Assembly (NCBI GenBank): GCA_031763025.1
Contig: JASSKH010000019.1
Coordinates: forward strand, 12,370,516 to 12,434,515
Source of the DNA: Macrocystis pyrifera
Lineage: Eukaryota > Sar > Phaeophyceae > Laminariales > Laminariaceae
DNA length: 64,000 nucleotides
Direction: 5' to 3'
Below are positions 58,837-64,000 of the stretch, in pieces. Numbering within the stretch: position 1 is the first letter of the stretch; each line of letters starts with the position of its first letter. Made by a program: the position numbers and the translations under genes. The notes beneath the pieces are model-generated. The model did not search any database and was not told the DNA's origin. It saw only the letters and a list, made by a program, of their open reading frames with translations.

Positions 58837-61593
58837 TATCGGAGAGCTTTTTTTCCATTATTTTCAAAGATTGGAAATAATTGGATATACGTATCAATAT
58901 ACGGAGGCGTTCCGTCACTGTTCGTGAAATTCTCCACAAGCAAAAAAAACATGTGCATTAAGTTTCACATATTTGGAAAAAATAACCAGGAAAATATGCA
59001 AGATTGAAAAATTGCGCAAAAAAATGTGGAAATTATGGGAAAAAACTCTTCGATAAGAATGAGAGCTTTTTTGCTATTATTTTCAAAGTTTGGAAAGAAT
59101 TGAAGATATATATCAATATGCGGAGGCGTTCTGTCACTATTCGTGAAATTCTACAGAAGCAAAAAAATCAAGTTCGTTAAATTTCACATATTTGGAAAAC
59201 AAAATCAAGAAAATATGGAAGATGGAAAAATTGCCCGAAAAAAAAATGTGCAAATTATTGAACAAAAGTTCTCCGATAAGAACGACCCTTACTCGTACAA
59301 ACGTTGGATATCGTACCGTAATTGCGCGAAAAAAATGTGGAAATTATAGAAAAAAAGCTCTCCGATAAGAATGACCCTTACTCGTACAAATGTTGGATAT
59401 CGTACCGAAGTTTGCGACAGACTCGTAATACCGGGTCATCCTTGTCGGAGAGCTTTTTTCCATAATTTCAAACCTCGGATAACGCAACACTTAACGTTTT
59501 ATGTTAATGTTAGGCGTCAGCGAAAAAAAAACGCAACATTACGTTACTACCTTAACTACTTTCTGGATTTTGTGATAACCTAGTGTCAGTGTGTTATGAT
59601 ATTGACGGGCGATCGGGTAACATTATGTCAAGAGTGTTACCTTGATCTCGTACTGACCGCAGTGTATGTGTTACGGTGTTAGGGTAAGCAGCCCATAGCG
59701 AGTAACACTATGTTAGCGTGTTAGCGGAATTCCTGGTGGCTATCGTAACACGCGTTGAAGGGATAACGTACATGGTCAATTAAACGTCAACATTATGCTA
59801 CCGTGTTAGCGGCATCAGCCCGTAGCGAGTAACGTTATGTTAGTGTGTCAGCGGGATTCTTCGTGCTACCGTAACACCCTTTCGACGGATAACGTACACG
59901 GCCAAATAAACGCGTACATAACACTATGTTAGTGTGTTAGTGAAATTCCTAGGGGCTCGTATCTTAACACAGGTTAGAGAGATGACGTGCATGGTCAATA
60001 CAACGTTAACATTATGTTACTACTGTATCAGCCGCAGCAGCAGTCCGTTTCGAGCGACGTTATGAGGGTATTACGGAAGTCTTGCTACCATAATAACACA
60101 ACATACGTCAAACGGATAACGTATATGATCGATAAAACACTATTAAAAGCATTATGTTAATGTTGTTAACTCGCATGCAATGTATTTAGTGACACAAGTT
60201 AGTACATTACGTACACCCCCACTCTAAAGTCGACAATATGTTACTGCCGTGTTAACTAGTACGTGCGAGTGTGCAGATTACGTTATAGATGGATAACGTA
60301 ATGTGTTATACATGGATAACGTACTGGCGGTGTTTCCACAAAAAATGAGGCGTTTTTTTTGCGGGGATCCCTCCTAAATATCCCCTGTTTTGGGGTTTTA
60401 AAATATGGAGGCGTTTTTACCGGGGATGCCATGATATCCTGCCCCCCCGGGATATTTTTGTAGGTATCCCTTACTGGGATGTCGGCGAAATTGGATAACA
60501 CGGCTACGCTATGTTCCTCCCACACGCCCGCTTTACCACTAACACAGGTAACACATGTTAGATCTCGGGAAAATCCAAAGGGTAACGTAGTAACATTACG
60601 TTAGAACGGCTTCGACTCCAACGGTAACTCAGTAACATAAAGTTAGACCCGGAACGGTTTTTATGGTAACACGGTAACGGAACATTACCATCAGATCTTT
60701 ACTGACGGTAACACCGTAACATAATGTTACAGAGACTTCCGCGTTTAGCGCTGACAATCCCAACATAAATTTACATAAGGGCCGGCTAAGACTGTAACGT
60801 ATCTAACGTACGTTAAGTGTTCCGTTATCCGATCCTAAGGCAAACAGATGGGGGGTCCAGATAACGTAGTGTTAGTACGAAGTGCTGACCATTGGGTTAT
60901 GATACGTTAGTGTGTGTTATCTGTAACACAATGTTATGCGTTAGTAGTGCTGGCGAACATGGTGACGTTATGTTAGGGTATTATGTATAACACCCTAAGG
61001 GTAACATAATGATATCGTGTTACGTCTAACGCTGCGTCGACAATAACATTATGTTATCGTGTTAGTAAATATGCGGATATCGATCTGGGCATGTTACAGT
61101 GATAACGTACGTGTTTGGTCAAAGCCTAACACTGTGTTACGGTTTCAGTTCAAGGACTGATCACGGCGTAACATAATGTTACGGTACCAGAGCTGGACTA
61201 GACCGAGCAGCAACATAACGTTGAGGCTCGTGCTCGTTCGTGGGTTTCCAGTTAACACTGTATTACCGCGTTACCGTGATCGCTCCTCTAGTGCTAACAC
61301 TACGTTAGTACGTTACCACGTTCCTGTGTTAGGCCCCATAACGTAGATAAGTGTTATCCGAGTGTTACGTTATCCGAGGTGTGCATAATTTACACCTTTT
61401 TTTCGCCCAATTTTTTAATCTTCCAGATTTTCCTGATTTTTTTTTTTCCAAATGTGTGAAATTTAACAACACGTTTTTTTTTTCTTCTCGACAATTTCAC
61501 GAATAGTAGTAGTGACAGAACGCCTCCGTATCTTTGATACTTATCTCTAATTATTTCCAACTTTGGAAATCCTGGAAAAAAAGCTCTCCGATA
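58837..61593. mobile_element. giant fold-back element with TAACATTATGTTA arrays
   Basis: Terminal inverted repeats of about 220 bp start TATCGGAGAGCTTTTTTTCC on the left and end GCTCTCCGATA on the right. Aligned along their length they share GGAAATAATT, ATACGGAGGCGTTC, TTCGTGAAATT, TTTCACA(T/C)ATTTGGAAAA and a (G/C)GCAAAAAAATGTG-like inner end. The left terminus is itself repeated in tandem (units near 59045 and 59270). The 1.8 kb interior (59585-61380) is a degenerate array of roughly 120-130 bp units built on the palindromic core AACATTATGTTA, with GGATAACGTACATGGTCAAT on the left half; on the right half the core is mostly TAACATAATGTTA, its reverse complement, so the array is mirrored. A different short G/C-rich palindromic segment lies at the middle (60325-60485). 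No ORF of note. Confidence 0.85.
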
Positions 61594-61757
61594 ACAATGC
61601 GCCCAACACTTAACATAGATGACACACCCCCCCGTCGATTTTCAAAGCTGGGTTTCTCGAAAACGGAGAGGGCGTATACGACGAGCGATGCGTCTACGGA
61701 ACCTTCTCCACCAAAATCTATACAAAGCCTCCATTTTCGTTGTGTGTGCCCTCCTTA

Positions 61758-62249
61758 GACCAACTATAATGGGAAATTTTTGAAGGGGTCTCAGAACTGG
61801 CTTTCTTTGCCGAAAAACCGGCGATTTACTCGACGGGACTGACAAAAACACCGGTACACTCCTCAGGATGCTCCCCTTAGTTTTCCGAGAGCTTTCTCGA
61901 GCACTTTCCCGTTTCCCCAGATTCGTAGTTGGACTGCTGTTCGTCCATATTTCCAGTTCTGAGGACATCATGATTCTTGATAAAAAATCTCCGAAGATCC
62001 AGTATTTCTGGCCCCAGTTCTGACCAACAGCCTTAGTTCTGACCCTCCAGACAAAATTGATTGACTGCTCCAAAAATTAAATTAGGGCTCTGGAGAAACG
62101 GGAAATTGTTCCTGAAAGCTCGCAAAAAACTACGGGGAGCATTTTGCGGAGTCTATCGGTGTTTTTGGCTTTCCTGCCGAGTAAAACGCGTATATTCGGC
62201 CTGAAACCCCAGTGCTGAGAGCTCAGAAATAATTTCCCATAATAGTTGG
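61758..62249. mobile_element. small fold-back element, ~185 bp arms
   Basis: The left arm (61758-61930) and right arm (62085-62249) are inverted copies: ends CCAACTATAATGGGAAATT and AATTTCCCATAATAGTTGG-like, with shared blocks AAAACACCG(G/A)T, ATGCTCCCC(T/G)TAG and CCCGTTT(C/-)TCCAGA. A ~150 bp unique centre separates the arms. Its 143-codon minus-strand frame is a by-product. It begins 165 bp after the giant fold-back element. Confidence 0.8.
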
Positions 62250-63202
62250 TTTAATAAGGCATGTTTTGGAGGAAACCGGGTCTGAAACTCGTCCAAGGGG
62301 GTGTGTTATCTTATCACCCAGTGTGATACGGTAAGTATCGGAATGTGAAACATCGAACATTCGATATAGCTTTCCACCCGTTTTCCTGGCATCCCAGTTT
62401 GTTTTGGAAATTTGAAACTGATACCTGGTACAGAGTACTGAATCAAGGATGCGGCATATCGAGTATCGAAGTCGGGCATCATATTTATACGCTTTTAATA
62501 GTACCATCGTAGATACGACCGTGTCGAATTCGTACGTCACATTAAATACCTGGTAGTCTTCATCACACCTTGGATCCGAAGCGCTGGCTCTGCTCCGCTG
62601 CGGGCTGCGGCCACAGGTCAGCTACTACGACCCGACGAACTGACGAACTGACCCAAGGTGCTTAAGCTGCTGCTGTAGCTCAAGCCTATACCGGCGCACG
62701 TCTACCCTGCGTTGACCTGACCGGCCGACTTCTGCCGTACGTGCAGAACGAGCATTATCGCATGCCTCGATACGTACAGCCGTAGAACGATTGTTCTGCG
62801 CTTTAAGCTAAAACTGCTGTACTGGGTGAAAAGTTGCGGCATATATCGGAATCGCATCGATTCGGTTTTTGGTTTGTCGACATACACCTGGTACCCCAAG
62901 TCGAAAAAAGTCGTTCGGATACGCATCATTATTATTATCACGCCAGTACGCCCGTCCTCGGGATTCGGCAACGAAAAAAGCGGGACTCGGTTGGACGGGG
63001 TCGGGATACACCGATGTTCTCACGGGATCAGTTTGGACGGGATCGGGATACTGACTGTACACGTATCAAAATCTGCGCGGCACATATCATGTTTGGACGG
63101 TAACGGGACTTCAACGTTATCACGGGGCGGTCGTTCCGAATCCCGTGGAATACCGAGCTACAAGTCCCGAGGACTGCCCTATATGTATCGCTCATCACTC
63201 AC
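62250..63202. other. no gene found; GGACGGGATCGGGATA repeats
   Basis: Contains two TACCTGGTA motifs (about 62424 and 62547) and, at 62985-63110, a short degenerate repeat of TTGGACGGGATCGGGATA-like units. The long plus-strand frame starting at 62826 runs through this repeat and the antisense of the 63.2 kb exon, so I do not treat it as a gene. Confidence 0.45.
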
Positions 63203-63433
63203 CGCAGTCACCCATACGGCAACGACGAACAGGATGGTCAATCCTCCCCGCAGGCGCAGCCAAATCCCCACGCTGTCTTCTTCCACGTTTGCATCGGATA
63301 CTATTAATACCAATTCCGGCGGCTGCGGCGGCTTGGGGGAGGAGGTGGGGGTGGTAGATGAGGAGGAGGAGGAGGAGGAGGAGGAGGAGGTGGCGGAGGG
63401 CACCACCGCTTCCTCCCACGAATCACACGACAT
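63203..63433 (-). CDS. probable first exon: Ser-rich N-terminus plus membrane segment
   Basis: From ATG (63433-63431) the minus strand encodes 77 codons: MSCDSWEEAVVPSA, an 11-serine run from a TCC-type microsatellite, a Pro-rich stretch, LVLIVSDANVEEDSVGIWLR, then LRGGLTILFVVAVWVTA, a likely membrane helix, ending in phase 0 at a strong donor GCG|GTGAGTG. The next exon is not identified. DGAT2-family enzymes have a hydrophobic segment preceded by basic residues at this position, and the acyltransferase exons start 7 kb downstream on the same strand without a start codon, so this may be that gene's first exon across a repeat-filled intron. That link is inference; no intermediate exon was found. 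Confidence 0.45.
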
Positions 63434-64000
63434 CTTCTCCCTTCTGCACTGGCTGCCTGCACGAGCAGTCTGCCCTCGCCGCGCGTGTAGGTGAGATCCA
63501 GAGGTGAGTACTGGCTGTAAGGAGCACCAGTATTCGCGATCTTGACAACGTACTCGTACGTGTGTACTCGAACCGATAAGTCAGTCTGCTGAGACCTGCT
63601 GAGGCACCTGGCCAGGAGTCGGTGTCTGCTGAGGCACCCGGCCAGGAGTCGGTGTCTGCCTGCTGCTGCCCCCTCTTGTTTACTGTTTAGCGGCCCCCCG
63701 TGGCGAACTAGGCTTCCGTACCGGCGACCACAGCTTACCGGTATCTCCCCACGGCCCGCACAGCAGACACACGGGTAGAGAGCCGTAGCAGTCACGCAGT
63801 TGGACGACAGGGAGTCGGACGGATCACCACCTGCTGATTGATCCAAATTGAGTGCAAGTACGAGGAAAAGGGCAGCTCGCTGTTTGTTCTACGCCCTCGC
63901 CTCCGGATTTCACACATCAGCACAACTTCCGTATCTGAACACGGCGGCGCGGGGCCATCAAGGCCACGGTTTGTCCAATCCTATCAAGCTGAACCTTATC
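63434..64000. other. no gene found; short tandem duplication
   Basis: A 32 bp unit (GAGGCACC(T/C)GGCCAGGAG...GTGTCTGCT) is repeated twice at 63598-63662. No supported exon. It would be the 5' flank of the 63.43 kb start codon on the minus strand; no promoter element stands out. Confidence 0.4.

Noticed and set aside
62826-63494. 222-codon plus-strand ORF with a poly-Glu run
   Set aside because: The Glu run is the antisense of the Ser run in the minus-strand exon, and the first half crosses a GGACGGGATCGGGATA repeat.
1-64000. CRISPR array, rRNA genes or bacterial operon
   Set aside because: Tandem arrays here have diverged units without uniform spacers; no rRNA core sequence or Shine-Dalgarno-led gene cluster is visible.

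Overview
This is eukaryotic nuclear DNA. No bacterial operons, rRNA or CRISPR arrays are visible. Protein-coding information lies in short exons (about 60-270 bp) separated by introns of about 100 bp to several kb, with GT-AG borders whose phases agree when exons are joined. Mobile elements of several classes fill the rest: LINEs, a tRNA-derived SINE, a ~103 bp MITE family, giant fold-back elements and satellites. Exon size, intron load, the LINE types and one short interstitial CCCTAA run would suit a large-genome alga, for example a brown alga or other stramenopile. That placement is inference; nothing in the window proves it.

Layout. 0-4.9 kb: repeats, no gene found. 4.96-18.8 kb, minus strand: a chain of at least 14 phase-compatible exons of an unrecognised protein, given as two entries but probably one gene. 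Its introns hold a LINE with a poly(C) tail, several MITEs (one nested in another) and a ~4 kb inverted repeat. 18.8-29.3 kb: satellites, a dispersed repeat and a decayed RTE-like LINE. 29.35-29.69 kb, minus strand: a probable first exon with an organelle-type presequence. 32.5-43.8 kb, plus strand: a well-supported eight-exon alpha/beta hydrolase (PGAP1-like/plant-cyanobacterial lipase type) with Ser, Asp and His triad candidates on separate exons. 43.8-51.1 kb: satellites and an element carrying the telomere-like run. 51.2-56.0 kb, minus strand: a well-supported eight-exon DGAT2/MGAT-type acyltransferase. 56-63.2 kb: LINE 3' ends and two neighbouring fold-back elements. 63.20-63.43 kb, minus strand: a first exon with a Ser-rich stretch and a membrane segment, possibly the 5' end of the acyltransferase.

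The two recognisable genes both act on lipids or lipid-linked substrates (an esterase/lipase fold and an acyl-CoA acyltransferase). They converge across about 7 kb of repeats, and nothing shows they are co-regulated. The most unusual content is in the repeats: a LINE whose frame stops almost at a 3' poly(C) tract, large palindromic fold-back elements with internal satellite arrays, a SINE found twice inside the same part of the MITE, and a strongly over-represented palindromic motif TACC(A/T)GGTA.
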